Source of the DNA: AG-12 sp027339635
GTDB taxonomy: Bacteria > Chloroflexota > Dormibacteria > Aeolococcales > Bog-877
Length of the DNA: 64,000 bases
Assembly (NCBI GenBank): GCA_027339635.1
Contig: DAHWNZ010000004.1
Location: 18,162-82,161 of the forward strand
Direction of reading: 5' to 3'
Made by a program: the position numbers and the translations under genes. The notes beneath the pieces were generated by a model. It did not search any database and was not told the origin of the DNA. It saw only the letters and a program-made list of their open reading frames with translations. This document shows positions 9,150 through 18,189 of the stretch, one piece after another (the stretch's first letter is position 1; each line of letters opens with the position of its first letter).

Positions 9150-10394
9150 TCATCTCACAAGCCCGGCCACGACCAGTGTCGCGAGCATTCCGACCGGCCC
9201 CGCGATCCAGCCCACCTTGAAGAAGGAACGGAGCGACGGCCTCTCACGGGGGCGGTCGCCAGCTGAGAATGCCAAGATGGTGGAGAGGGAACCCGCCGGG
9301 GCCAGGTTGGGACCGAGGTCGGCACCCACTATGACTGGAATCGTGAACGCGTGGAGATGGTGGGCGGCCGTGAGGCCCGCCCCGAACAGGAAGGCCGTGG
9401 GCAGGTTGTTGATCGCGGCCGAAAGCACGGCGGCGGAGGCTCCAACCCGGGCCTGGGCCATTGGCCCCGATGGCGCACCGGCAATCGGGGCGAGAAGCTC
9501 TCCCAGCAGGTGGGCCTGTTGCAGGCCAGAGGCGAGGACCGCAAGCCCGACAACCAAGGGCAGGAGGGTCCAGCGAGCGCGCTTCAGAGCTTCCCTGGCG
9601 GCGCCGGGCTGACGCCTTCCGAGCAGCACCAGAGCTAAGAGTGCCGCCAGAGCCGTCGGGGGCCCCAGGGGCTGCCCGAGGACGACCAGGACCACATCGG
9701 CCGCAGCCAGTACGGCCACCAGGGCGGCGAGGGCCACGAGGAGACCGTTCGACAGGTCACGGCCCGGCGTGGCCGGGGCGCTCCGAGTAGGTAGGCGCCA
9801 CAGCAAGGCAACGACCGCCGCCGCACTGAGCAGAAGACCAGCCAGTGCGCCGGGCGTCACGATGACGAGGTAGTGGGCAAACTGGAGATGGTCTCGATCC
9901 AGCAGGAGGAGGTTCACGGGATTGCTCACGGGAAGCAGGAGCGATGCCGAATTGGTAACAACGGCCAACCCCAGCAAGAAGAGCGCCGGCGGCAGGCCCC
10001 GGGCACGTACCCGGGAGACGACCGCGGGCGCCAGCAGGAGGGCAGCCGCGTCGTTGGACAGCACGGCCGTCACAAGTGCGGTCAGCGCCAGGATCCCGAC
10101 CAGCAGTCTCCTGGTGCTGAAGCCCGCCCATATCTCCAACCGATCCATGAGCAAATCCACCGCGCCCGCCCGCTGCAGCACGGCGGCCATCACCAGCAGG
10201 CCCCCGAAGAACGTCAGCACATCGGCCGTCTGTCCCACAGCCGCTCCGGCACCGTCTGGCGTCACCAGCCCAGACGCCAGCGAGCCGACGGCGGCGAACA
10301 ATGCCCACCACGCTCCGTCGATCCCCAGCGGCCTCTTCAGAATCGCCCAGCAGGTGACGGCGAAGAGCAGCAACAGGACGGCTGTACTTATCAT
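9150..10394 (-). CDS. ArsB/NhaD-type anion or ion transporter
   Basis: This 414-aa integral membrane protein has about eleven hydrophobic segments. It shows the ArsB/SLC13-like pattern: paired inverted halves with NDAAALLLAPAVV near residue 113 and INNLPTAFLFGAG near residue 325, the polar substrate-site motifs of the ion transporter superfamily. Members export arsenite or carry Na+, dicarboxylates or sulfate; the substrate here cannot be read from sequence. A MerR-type regulator is divergently transcribed 48 bp away and is the likely controller. Confidence 0.8.
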   Translation of the reverse strand: MISTAVLLLLFAVTCWAILKRPLGIDGAWWALFAAVGSLASGLVTPDGAGAAVGQTADVLTFFGGLLVMAAVLQRAGAVDLLMDRLEIWAGFSTRRLLVGILALTALVTAVLSNDAAALLLAPAVVSRVRARGLPPALFLLGLAVVTNSASLLLPVSNPVNLLLLDRDHLQFAHYLVIVTPGALAGLLLSAAAVVALLWRLPTRSAPATPGRDLSNGLLVALAALVAVLAAADVVLVVLGQPLGPPTALAALLALVLLGRRQPGAAREALKRARWTLLPLVVGLAVLASGLQQAHLLGELLAPIAGAPSGPMAQARVGASAAVLSAAINNLPTAFLFGAGLTAAHHLHAFTIPVIVGADLGPNLAPAGSLSTILAFSAGDRPRERPSLRSFFKVGWIAGPVGMLATLVVAGLVR

Positions 10395-10424
10395 GTTTAT
10401 GTTAAGTCTAGTTCATTGTCGTAG

Positions 10425-10434
10425 TCCTATAGGA
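10425..10434. promoter_or_regulatory. 10-bp palindrome in the MerR/transporter intergenic region
   Basis: TCCTATAGGA is a perfect palindrome in the 48-bp region between the divergent transporter and MerR genes. It overlaps the AGGAG that serves the MerR start at 10443. It is a candidate operator half or an autoregulatory element, based only on position and symmetry. Confidence 0.35.
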
Positions 10435-10442
10435 GTTAATAC

Positions 10443-10919
10443 ATGCCACACAAGAGTAAAGCCAAGGCCGAAGGCACCGAGCCCGACCTGAGTGATCGGA
10501 GAATCGCGGAGGCTAGCGAGCAGGTCGGGGTGAGCCCCAGGGTGCTCCGTTACTGGGAACAACTCGGCGTGGTCCGTCCCTCCAGGGGCCCGGGAGGGAC
10601 CCGCCATTTCAACCGCCATGACCTCCTGGCCATGTCGCTGGTTAGAGAGCTGCTGGCGGCCTCGGACACATCCATCTCGGACCTGCGCTTGATCAGAGTC
10701 GTGGCTGAGAAGGAGGTCGCAGCGGCCATGGCGGATCCACTGACCCGCCTAAAGCTCCTGTTTCAACGCCAGGCCGCAGAAGAGGCTTTCCACCCCCTCC
10801 TAGACGAGCTGGTGCCCGGGCCCAGGGGTCCCAGACCACCCTCAGCTGGCCCTGCTGACCCCCTTCTCCCTGGGAGTCGCCCCCGCGCGGCGATCCACCC
10901 TCCCCCGGTGCAGCGCTAG
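10443..10919 (+). CDS. MerR family transcriptional regulator
   Basis: This 158-aa protein has an N-terminal MerR helix-turn-helix and wing (IAEASEQVGVSPRVLRYWEQ at about 20-39, then RHFNRHDLLAMSLVRELL), a short dimerisation helix and a proline-rich tail. It contains no cysteine, so it cannot sense metals the way MerR, ArsR or CueR do. AGGAG lies 7 nt before the ATG. The last 78 bp overlap the 3' end of the convergent mrfB gene. It is divergent to the ArsB-like transporter, which it probably regulates. Confidence 0.85.
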   Translation: MPHKSKAKAEGTEPDLSDRRIAEASEQVGVSPRVLRYWEQLGVVRPSRGPGGTRHFNRHDLLAMSLVRELLAASDTSISDLRLIRVVAEKEVAAAMADPLTRLKLLFQRQAAEEAFHPLLDELVPGPRGPRPPSAGPADPLLPGSRPRAAIHPPPVQR

Positions 10920-12221
10920 CCACGCCTCGTACGACTCTCCCCCGGGGAGCCAGGTTGCCCAGGGCCGATCCGGCTCAATCAGGGTCCTCAGTGCCCGCTC
11001 TTTGCTCTCCGGACCGGCACTCTCTCCGAGCCTGCTCGAAAGCCGCCAAATGCGGCGGGCGAAGCGCTGGTCCCAGCCCGTGGAGGCCTGTTGCAGAGCC
11101 TCCCTAGCGAGCTTCAGCGCCCCGGATTGGTCTTGGAGGCGGTGCTCCAGATCGATGCACAGAGCCTCTGCCGCCTCGGGATCACGCCAGCGTTCCCACG
11201 CTGACCGCCAGGCCGTGATGGCCTCATCGATTCTGCCCTCGCGCTTCAACATCCTGGCCCGGCGCAGGACGGCCGCGCGATCCTGGGGAGGCGGTGCCAG
11301 AGTCTCGGCTCGCTCGTACGCCGAGCGCGCGGCCGCCAGGTCACCCCGGGACTCGACGAAGCGGCCCAGGCTGAGCCAGTCGGACGGGGCCAGCCCCTCA
11401 CACTCGAGGTGCCGGCCGAGCCTCTGCAAGACCGCCAGTAAGGAGACCACATCCTGCTGGTTGTGCCGGACTACCTCCAGGAGGGGGCCGCAGTCTCGGG
11501 TCTCCAAGAAATGCCAGTACCGCTCCGGAGCCTCCCGGCCGGGAAGGTCATGAGCTCTGTGCTCGTCAAGGAGCTCCTCCTCCACCGCTCGCAGGGTGCA
11601 CCGCTCCAGGCGATGGCGGAAGAGCCTTCTCACGACCGGAAGCAGGTCCAGGTGGGGGACCGCGGGCCATGCCCGGTCGACGCCCGCCATGACCATCCTG
11701 GTGCGCAGGAGCGGCAGGTCGTAACTGGAACCGTTGTAGGTGACGAGCAGCGACGCTGCCCCCAGTTCCTTGAGGGCAGCCAGCACCAGAGGCGCCTCCT
11801 CACCCAGCTCCGGCAGGAGCCACTGCTCCACCAGCACCTCGCTCGCCCCTTCGTGGTAGGAGGCCCAGCCATAGAGGAAGGGCACGGTCCCTGCGCCCCG
11901 CTGCAAACCGGTGGTCTCAAGGTCAAAGCACAGCAGCGACAGAGGTCCCGTGCGCGGCACGGATGCTGCAATCGGCGAAAGTGCCCGCCACCGGAGCCGC
12001 TCTGGTGATAGGCCGATCACGGCCAGCGGTATCCTCACCCTTCTCAGGAGAATCCCACGCTCCTCATCCCAACCAAACCCGAGGTCCGCCAGACCTCCGA
12101 GCAACCCTGAGGGAGAGCTGGGTCCCGGCTGCGGCACCGCCGCTGCCTTGCGCCGCGGACCCAGCCTGAACCCGGGGTCCCCCTGCAGCGCTGAGAGCCT
12201 GAGCCGCAAATCCGCGCTCAT
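10842..12221 (-). CDS. mrfB: MrfB-like (YprB) DEDD exonuclease with TPR tail
   Basis: This 459-aa protein has a ribonuclease H-like exonuclease core. LLCFDLETTGLQRG carries the first D and E, YNGSSYDLPLLRTR is the second motif, and HNQQDVVSLLAVL gives the third, about residues 98-270. The C-terminal half has TPR-like helices. In Bacillus subtilis MrfA (helicase) and MrfB (exonuclease) repair mitomycin C damage independently of UvrABC; the pairing here supports the same role. The ATG shares one base with the helicase stop (TGATG), indicating coupled translation. A longer frame to 12317 only re-reads the helicase gene. Confidence 0.86.
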   Translation of the reverse strand: MSADLRLRLSALQGDPGFRLGPRRKAAAVPQPGPSSPSGLLGGLADLGFGWDEERGILLRRVRIPLAVIGLSPERLRWRALSPIAASVPRTGPLSLLCFDLETTGLQRGAGTVPFLYGWASYHEGASEVLVEQWLLPELGEEAPLVLAALKELGAASLLVTYNGSSYDLPLLRTRMVMAGVDRAWPAVPHLDLLPVVRRLFRHRLERCTLRAVEEELLDEHRAHDLPGREAPERYWHFLETRDCGPLLEVVRHNQQDVVSLLAVLQRLGRHLECEGLAPSDWLSLGRFVESRGDLAAARSAYERAETLAPPPQDRAAVLRRARMLKREGRIDEAITAWRSAWERWRDPEAAEALCIDLEHRLQDQSGALKLAREALQQASTGWDQRFARRIWRLSSRLGESAGPESKERALRTLIEPDRPWATWLPGGESYEAWLALHRGRVDRRAGATPREKGVSRAS

Positions 12222-14686
12222 CAGCAGCCCTGCTCCAGAAGACGCAGAGCCGCCGACTTGGCGCCATCCTCCAGACCCGCCACCGGGCCCACGCACGCCG
12301 GGCATCCCCACTCGCAATCACACTCGCGCAGCAGGGCTTCAGCTCCCTCAAGCAGGCTCGCATGGAGGTCGAAGAGGCGGGCGCTGAGGCCCACCCCGCC
12401 GGGGTGCACGTCATAGATGAAGACGCAGGGCGAATCCGCCCCACCATCCCTGCCGCCAGGGGTGCCGAGCGGCGGCCGCTCTCCCGGAGCGAACTCGTCC
12501 TGCTGAGGCGCGCCGAGCCGCACAGGAGGCAAGGCGGCCAGGGGCGACCGCACCTGGGTCACGACACCCAGATCCCGTCTGTCGCACATGGAGACCAGAC
12601 AGGCTATCTGGCCCATGGCATGCCCCACACCCTCAAGACCCGCCTCCATCCCTGGCGCCGAGCCCCGAGCGTTGGAAGGGAAGGAGCACCAGTAGGCGGT
12701 GGTCTGGAGGTCGCGCTCCGGAACCCTGATGGGGCCAGCTCCGACGGTCTCATGGGTGAGGAGCCGGATCTTCCGGTACATCGCCGCGAGGACGCTGACT
12801 CGGACCTCGCCGTGAGATCGAGCCGCCACCGAATTGGGCTCCAGGAGCGGGCCGGCGAACCGCTCCAGAACCTGCAGCCCGACCCGAAGATCCGCGTCGG
12901 TGTAGTAGTCGACGGACACCGGATGCACGTAGGCCTTGTGCTCCTCCCAGTCCAGTCGCTCCACGTGGTACTGGCGCCCCTGATGCATGTAGATGGCATC
13001 GTCATGGACCAGCAGCGGTGCCGACCACTCGTCCAATTCCCCGACCACCCTGGCCGCACCGCCGGCTCGCCCGCCGCCACTTCCCGACGACGGACCCTGG
13101 GGACCTTGGGATGGCGACCCGCTCTGCGTCGAGGTGTCCATGATCACAACGTTGCTGGCCGCCGCCGTGCGCAGGCTGATGGCATCGGCAGGGAACGCGT
13201 CCGCCGCCCAGTGCCAGCTTCCATGGGCATGGTGGATCAGTCCATCTTCCTCCAACACCTCCAGAAGTCCCCCCAGGTCGGTCGGCCCGAAGGCCTCACC
13301 ATCATGAAGAGGGAGTTCGAAGATGGCCGCCTGAAGGTGCCCCGCCAGGATGAGGAGGTTGTCGGGGTCGACGAAGGCACGCTCCGGCGAGCGGTCCAGG
13401 AGATACTCGGGGTGCCGGGCTAGGAATTGGTCAAGAGGGCCACCGCCGGTGATCAACAGCTGCAGCGCCGAGCCTCCGCGCCTACCGGCCCGGCCCATCC
13501 TCTGCCAGAGGCTGGCAATGGTGCCTGGATATCCGACCAGGACCGCGGCATCCAGCCTGCCGATGTCAATGCCAAGTTCCAAGGCGCTGGTGGAGACGAC
13601 GCAGCGCACCGCTCCGGAGCGCAGGCCCGACTCGATGGCGCGCCGCTCAAGGGGCAGGTACCCGCCCCGGTAGGCACGGACCGCCGCGCCCCTTTGCCCC
13701 CCAGTTCCCCGGCCATCACGCTCCAACTCGTGCTCCAGATAGTTGAGCAGCAGTTCCACCTGGAGCCGAGTCTGGCCGAAGGCAATCGTCTGAGCGCCGG
13801 CTCTCACAAGGTCGGGCACGATGCGACGCGCCTCCAGGTTGGCGCTGCGGCGGATGCCGAGCCTGGGCTCGACCACCGGCGGGTTGAGGACCAGGAATCT
13901 TCGAGTCGGAGACGGGGCGCCGTTGCGATCGACAACTCTGACCGGCCGGCCCAGAAGCCGCTCCGCCAATTGCCCAGGATTCGCGATCGTCGCTGAGGAA
14001 CAGATGTAGGTTGGGTTGCTGCCGTAGAAAGCGCAGATCCGGTCCAATCGGCGCACCACATTGGCCACGTGGCTGCCGAAGACGCCCCGATAGGTGTGCA
14101 GCTCGTCAAGGACGACGAAGCGAAGCCCTGAGAAGAGGCGAACCCAAGATGTGTGGTGGGGCAGGATTCCGGTATGCAGCATGTCCGGGTTTGTAAGCAC
14201 CACCTGGCCGCTCTGTCTCAACGCGGTCCGAGCACCCGGCGGCGTATCCCCGTCATAGGTGAAGGTCTTGAGGTCGACATCCACCGCGTCGCTCAGCTGG
14301 CGCAACTCATGAAGTTGGTCTTGGGCCAGTGCCTTGGTGGGGAAGAGCATCAGGGCGGTGGCGTCGGGATCGCGCAGCACCGAGTCAAGGATGGGCAGCA
14401 GGTAGCACAGAGACTTACCGGATGCCGTGGGGGTGACGACCGCCACATGCTCGCCCTTGAGAGCGGCATCCACGGCCTCCACTTGGTGGGTGAACAGGCC
14501 CTTCATGCCGCGGTTGGCCAGGCCCCGCTGCAACTGCTCATGCAGCGCCGTGGGATAGGCCCCGTATTGGGCTCTACGGGCCGGAAGCTCTCGATCCAGG
14601 ACCACCAGCTCCTGAACACCGGGGCGCTCGACGACCTCTTCCCAACTCTGAGGCATCCTGTCCCGTTCGAAGGTTCGACGCTCCAT
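12221..14686 (-). CDS. mrfA: MrfA-like (YprA) DEAD/DEAH helicase
   Basis: About 821 aa. Superfamily 2 helicase motifs are clear: Walker A TPTASGKSLCYL near residue 85, DELH in VVLDELHTY near 195, SSATIANP near 230 and QRMGRAGRRG near 400. The C-terminus carries a four-cysteine cluster CDCEWGCPACVG near 800, the metal site typical of the MrfA/Hrq1 group. It is the predicted 3'-5' helicase partner of the exonuclease encoded directly downstream. The ATG at 14686 is the most likely start; upstream residues to 14779 look non-conserved. A Gly/Ser-rich insert sits around residues 530-555. Confidence 0.88.
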   Translation of the reverse strand: MERRTFERDRMPQSWEEVVERPGVQELVVLDRELPARRAQYGAYPTALHEQLQRGLANRGMKGLFTHQVEAVDAALKGEHVAVVTPTASGKSLCYLLPILDSVLRDPDATALMLFPTKALAQDQLHELRQLSDAVDVDLKTFTYDGDTPPGARTALRQSGQVVLTNPDMLHTGILPHHTSWVRLFSGLRFVVLDELHTYRGVFGSHVANVVRRLDRICAFYGSNPTYICSSATIANPGQLAERLLGRPVRVVDRNGAPSPTRRFLVLNPPVVEPRLGIRRSANLEARRIVPDLVRAGAQTIAFGQTRLQVELLLNYLEHELERDGRGTGGQRGAAVRAYRGGYLPLERRAIESGLRSGAVRCVVSTSALELGIDIGRLDAAVLVGYPGTIASLWQRMGRAGRRGGSALQLLITGGGPLDQFLARHPEYLLDRSPERAFVDPDNLLILAGHLQAAIFELPLHDGEAFGPTDLGGLLEVLEEDGLIHHAHGSWHWAADAFPADAISLRTAAASNVVIMDTSTQSGSPSQGPQGPSSGSGGGRAGGAARVVGELDEWSAPLLVHDDAIYMHQGRQYHVERLDWEEHKAYVHPVSVDYYTDADLRVGLQVLERFAGPLLEPNSVAARSHGEVRVSVLAAMYRKIRLLTHETVGAGPIRVPERDLQTTAYWCSFPSNARGSAPGMEAGLEGVGHAMGQIACLVSMCDRRDLGVVTQVRSPLAALPPVRLGAPQQDEFAPGERPPLGTPGGRDGGADSPCVFIYDVHPGGVGLSARLFDLHASLLEGAEALLRECDCEWGCPACVGPVAGLEDGAKSAALRLLEQGC

Positions 14687-14933
14687 CCCAGAACAAATGT
14701 ACCAAACTTCTGTTCCCCATGCAATCACGCCCCGGTGCTCTGTTGGCAACGGCCGCGACTGGTCCAGAGGTGACCGCACCTCCTCACGTGAACCTCTTGG
14801 CCAGGTGTTGGCTCAGCAACCAGAGCTGGTGTCGGGGGTCCAGCCGGCTCGGCCTCCGCCGTCGTCGCCCTCCCCGGCCCGAAAGGAGCCTCCGAACAGT
14901 GAGCAGCCCCGGTGAGATTGGATCTCCCGTCCG

Positions 14934-16235
14934 CTACGCGATCTCATCCTGCTGGGATCTGGCCGGGGCCCGGCCCGGCTTCCAGGGACCGAAGAGGAGA
15001 CCATAGAGGATGGCGTTGGCGCATTGAAATACCGCGGCGAGCTCGAACGGCGCCGCTAGGCTCACCTCTTCAAACAGGTACCCGGCGAGAACTTGACTTC
15101 CAGCCATCGTTCCCTGAGCGGGGAGGTTGGACAGGGCGGCCAGGCTGGCGCGCTCCTCGGGATCCGCGACATCCTGGGTGAACGACTGTCGCAGAGGCAG
15201 CCCGACCCTCTGGGCCAGCATGCGCACGAAGTAGATGCCACCGGCCAACCAGAAGGTCGGTGCCAACACCATGGGGACGAGCAGGACCCCGGTGATCGCC
15301 CGAACCGCAACGATGGCGGTCACGGTTCCAAGCTTTCTCCCGATCGTGGCGGCGGTCAGGGTGGAGACCAGGGAGCCGAGGTTGACGAGCGCAAAGAGCA
15401 GCCCAATCTCGCCCGGGCTGGCACCGTATCTCAGGTAGAGCCAGTAGCTCACGAAGGGCCCGAACATACCGATGGCGAACCCGTTGACCCCGTTGGTGAC
15501 CCAGAAGCGCCACAGCATCGGCCACGATCGCCGCGGCCAGCGCACGTGGCGCCTGGCCTGGCCTCCTGCCGGAGGCTGCCGCCGCTCCTTGATGCCCAAG
15601 GCCATGAGACCGGCCACGGCTGCCAGAATGGCCGCCGCCAGAAACGCAGGGCGATAGGCTGCGGTCGCGGCTGAGGCGGTCAGGTGAGGATGGGTACGGG
15701 CCAGGGCGGCCAGCAACCCGCCGAGCAGCGCCCCCAGCGCGGAGACGAACGCGACTCTGCCGAATGCCGCCGCCCGCGCCTGCGCGGGCGCGCTCTCGGC
15801 GACCAGGGCCGACTCGGCGGGCTGATACGGGCCGACACTCCCGCCTCCGGCCCCCGCTCCACGGCCGAAGGTGCCGAGCGCCGCGAATATGAACAGAATC
15901 GCCGGAGCGCTGGATAGCGAGTAGACGGCCGCCGCGCCCGCTGCCAGCAGAGGAATCGCGATCAGAAACGGCTTGCGGCCGAAGCGATCTGAGAAGACTC
16001 CGATCACGGACGCCATGATCGCTGAGGTCGCTGTCACACAGAGGAATAAGGCCCCCAGCTCGATGGCCGAGAACCCCTCGGCTGCAAGGTAGAGGGCCGT
16101 GACCACGCCGGCGATCCCGCGGGCGGCGCTCATCGCCAGCCGTGCTCCCAGCACGATCCTGAGGTTGGAGTCGATCCACTTCGGCCAGAGCCACCGCATC
16201 CAGCCCTCGACGCGCTGGTAGACCCGCTCAGGCAC
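14934..16235 (-). CDS. MFS transporter
   Basis: This 433-aa protein has twelve predicted membrane segments and the major facilitator loop signature GVFSDRFGRKPFLIAIP (about residues 79-95) between segments 2 and 3, with a related ATIGRKLG in the second half. The start is a GTG, with an internal ATG 12 codons later as an alternative. It follows the MarR gene by 48 nt on the same strand, so MarR probably represses this exporter. The substrate is unknown; a drug or metabolite efflux role is inferred from the regulator. Confidence 0.86.
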   Translation of the reverse strand: MPERVYQRVEGWMRWLWPKWIDSNLRIVLGARLAMSAARGIAGVVTALYLAAEGFSAIELGALFLCVTATSAIMASVIGVFSDRFGRKPFLIAIPLLAAGAAAVYSLSSAPAILFIFAALGTFGRGAGAGGGSVGPYQPAESALVAESAPAQARAAAFGRVAFVSALGALLGGLLAALARTHPHLTASAATAAYRPAFLAAAILAAVAGLMALGIKERRQPPAGGQARRHVRWPRRSWPMLWRFWVTNGVNGFAIGMFGPFVSYWLYLRYGASPGEIGLLFALVNLGSLVSTLTAATIGRKLGTVTAIVAVRAITGVLLVPMVLAPTFWLAGGIYFVRMLAQRVGLPLRQSFTQDVADPEERASLAALSNLPAQGTMAGSQVLAGYLFEEVSLAAPFELAAVFQCANAILYGLLFGPWKPGRAPARSQQDEIA

Positions 16236-16283
16236 GATCCGGCCTTGGTGATCCGGCCGCTGGGATGGCGCCCCCGGCCTCGA

Positions 16284-16772
16284 TCACTGGGGCGCCGAGA
16301 CCAACAACTGAGCCAGCTCCTCCAGCGCCGGCAGGGAGTCCACGATGGCGGCGCGCTCATGGGCTGGAAGATCCGCTAGGGCCGACGCGAGCCGGAGCGC
16401 CCGCTCCGATCGGAGGCGCCGGTGCAACTCCCTGCCGACCTCAGTCGCTTCCAGAACGGCGGTTCTTTTGTCTCCCGTCTGGGAGTGACGTTGGAGCACC
16501 CCGGCGTGGCACATTCGGGCGACCATTCTCGAGAGCATGGTGGGATTGACCATCTCCACCCGGGCCAGTTCGGTGGGCCGGATCGGGCCGAGGTGGATCA
16601 CCGTGGCCAGGGCTGAAAACTCCGCTGGCGTCAGGTCGGCTCCTATCTCGACCGCCCGCAGCCGGCGGCCGAGCCTGAGCAGAGCGGCCCGCAGTCGGGA
16701 TGCCTCGGCCAACTCCTCGCCCCTCTCGCTTGGGCCCACGTTGCTCGGCAAAGACCGCGGCTGGTCGCTCAT
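16284..16772 (-). CDS. MarR family regulator
   Basis: About 162 aa. It has a MarR winged helix: LTPAEFSALATVIHLGPIRP, then the recognition helix region NPTMLSRMVARMCHAGVL and wing RHSQTGDKRTAVLEATEVG. Long terminal helices would dimerise. The ATG at 16772 is chosen because an imperfect dyad lies 4 bp upstream; a TTG at 16793 would put that dyad inside the reading frame. It is the first gene of a probable operon with the MFS transporter. Confidence 0.86.
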   Translation of the reverse strand: MSDQPRSLPSNVGPSERGEELAEASRLRAALLRLGRRLRAVEIGADLTPAEFSALATVIHLGPIRPTELARVEMVNPTMLSRMVARMCHAGVLQRHSQTGDKRTAVLEATEVGRELHRRLRSERALRLASALADLPAHERAAIVDSLPALEELAQLLVSAPQ

Positions 16773-16776
16773 CGCC

Positions 16777-16792
16777 TGATTATTGCTTATCA
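16777..16792. promoter_or_regulatory. candidate MarR operator
   Basis: TGATTATTGCTTATCA is an imperfect inverted repeat (TGATNA / TNATCA) in an AT-rich island immediately upstream of the MarR start. Its size and place fit autorepression by the adjacent MarR protein. No footprint can be inferred from sequence. Confidence 0.42.
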
Positions 16793-16865
16793 AACGGCAA
16801 CTTTCGCCTCGTGAACTCGCTCGCGACTGGGCCAGAGGCCATGACCTGGCCGCCCGACAGTACGG

Positions 16866-17576
16866 CTATCGGGACGGCGCCACTCCTTTGCCGCGAGCGT
16901 CCAGAGCCTCCGCCACCCGGTCTGTGACCACCCCCGAGATTGCGGGGTCACTGAAGAACCGGGCCAGGTCCTGGGAGTCGTTGACGGTCCACACAAAGAC
17001 CGCCAAGCCCGATTTGCGCGCCTTCGCGAGAGCCCTCGGCCCTGCGCGCCGGCGGTGCAGGACAAGGTGTGTCGCGCCGGCCTCGACCGCCATCCTGATC
17101 GAGGTGGCCCCCGCCGTGCGAGGTGAGCAGATGAGTCCCGCCGGTAGGTGCTGTGCCAGTTGGCGGGCCCGCCTCACGACCTCCGCTCGAAACGAGCTGA
17201 GCACCAAGAGGTCCGGCGAGAGAGCACCGACCGCGGCGATCACCTCCCGCTCACACCCGCTCTCCTTTATCTCAACGTCAAGAGCGATGCGGCCCCCCAG
17301 CCGGGCCACGACCTCGGCCAGGAACGGCGGAGCACAATGTGCAGTTGCGGTGATCTCCTCGGCAGTGAGGCTCGAGATCGGACGTCCTCGCAACTCTGGG
17401 TCGTGCGCCACGACCGGGCGGCCGTCCCTGGTCGGGCGCACGTCCAATTCGATCATGTCGGCGCCCAGAGCCAATGCGTTCTCAAACGCCGCTATGGAAT
17501 TCTCAGGATCGGGGCCGAAGCCACCCCTGTGGGCTATGACCAGGGGGCGGCCGCTCCCGGCCGTCAACTTGGACAC
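16866..17576 (-). CDS. glpQ: glycerophosphodiester phosphodiesterase
   Basis: This 236-aa protein has the GDPD TIM-barrel motifs: VIAHRGG near residue 13 with the catalytic His-Arg, PENSIAAFENAL, ELDVRPTRDGRPVVAHDPEL with the metal-binding Glu/Asp and second His, then DVEIKESG and VFVWTVND. It hydrolyses glycerophosphodiesters to glycerol-3-phosphate and an alcohol. No signal peptide is visible, so it is probably cytoplasmic. The GTG start has an AGGCGG 5 nt upstream. It is divergent from the YetF-like gene. Confidence 0.92.
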   Translation of the reverse strand: MSKLTAGSGRPLVIAHRGGFGPDPENSIAAFENALALGADMIELDVRPTRDGRPVVAHDPELRGRPISSLTAEEITATAHCAPPFLAEVVARLGGRIALDVEIKESGCEREVIAAVGALSPDLLVLSSFRAEVVRRARQLAQHLPAGLICSPRTAGATSIRMAVEAGATHLVLHRRRAGPRALAKARKSGLAVFVWTVNDSQDLARFFSDPAISGVVTDRVAEALDARGKGVAPSR

Positions 17577-17661
17577 GGCAGCCGCCTGGGCCTCAGGATG
17601 GCCTCAACCCGGGCCGGGGCGCCGGACCGGCAAAGCAGCGGCACAAATAAGGAGCCAAGCC

Positions 17662-18183
17662 ATGGATCTCATCCATCTTGCCATACCACCTTGGGATCTG
17701 GTGTTGCGATCAGTCGCCATCTACGCCGCCCTGATGATCGCCCTCAGGGTGTTTGGAAAGCGAGAACTGGGCCAGATGACAATCTTCGACCTGGTCCTGG
17801 TGCTGCTGGTGGCCAACGCCGTTCAACCCGCCATGACCGGACCTGACAGCTCGCTGCTCGGTGGCTTCCTCATCATCGTGACGCTCTTCGTGCTGAACCG
17901 GATCGTGAGTTTTGCGCAGGTGCGAAGTCCACGATTTGGGAGGCTTCTCGAGTCTCCCCCCAGGGCCCTGGCTTCGGGCGGGGCCTGGATACCGGGCGCC
18001 CTGGCAAAGGAGGGGGTCGACCCGGCCGAGGCGGAGATGGCGCTGCGCGAGCACGGGGTGGCCGGCGTCGGTGACTGCGAACTGGTGGAGATGGAGAGTG
18101 ACGGCTCGATCAGCGTGGTGCCGCGGCAGAGCGCGGGCCGGGTCAGGCCGCGGCGCAGAGTCCGCCTGCTGGAAAAGCGCTGA
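17662..18183 (+). CDS. YetF-like (DUF421) membrane protein
   Basis: This 173-aa protein starts at an ATG with GGAG 7 nt upstream. It has three N-terminal hydrophobic segments, the family signature VFGKRELGQMTIFDLVLVLL near residues 29-48 and a small C-terminal alpha/beta domain (PAEAEMALREHGVAGVGDCELVEMESDGS). DUF421/YetF proteins are linked to the inner membrane and spore germination in Firmicutes, but the biochemical role is poorly known. Its stop lies 6 bp from the end of the convergent proline-rich gene. Confidence 0.85.
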   Translation: MDLIHLAIPPWDLVLRSVAIYAALMIALRVFGKRELGQMTIFDLVLVLLVANAVQPAMTGPDSSLLGGFLIIVTLFVLNRIVSFAQVRSPRFGRLLESPPRALASGGAWIPGALAKEGVDPAEAEMALREHGVAGVGDCELVEMESDGSISVVPRQSAGRVRPRRRVRLLEKR

Positions 18184-18189
18184 GCCCCA

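Noticed and set aside
8599..9612. 337-codon plus-strand frame
   Set aside because: It runs antisense into the ArsB-like transporter and its second half is low-complexity; the minus-strand winged-helix frame is the better candidate for the first part, though not certain.
16783..17661. N-terminal extension of the YetF-like protein
   Set aside because: The frame is open from 16783 but overlaps glpQ antisense; the ATG at 17662 has a good ribosome binding site and matches the family length.
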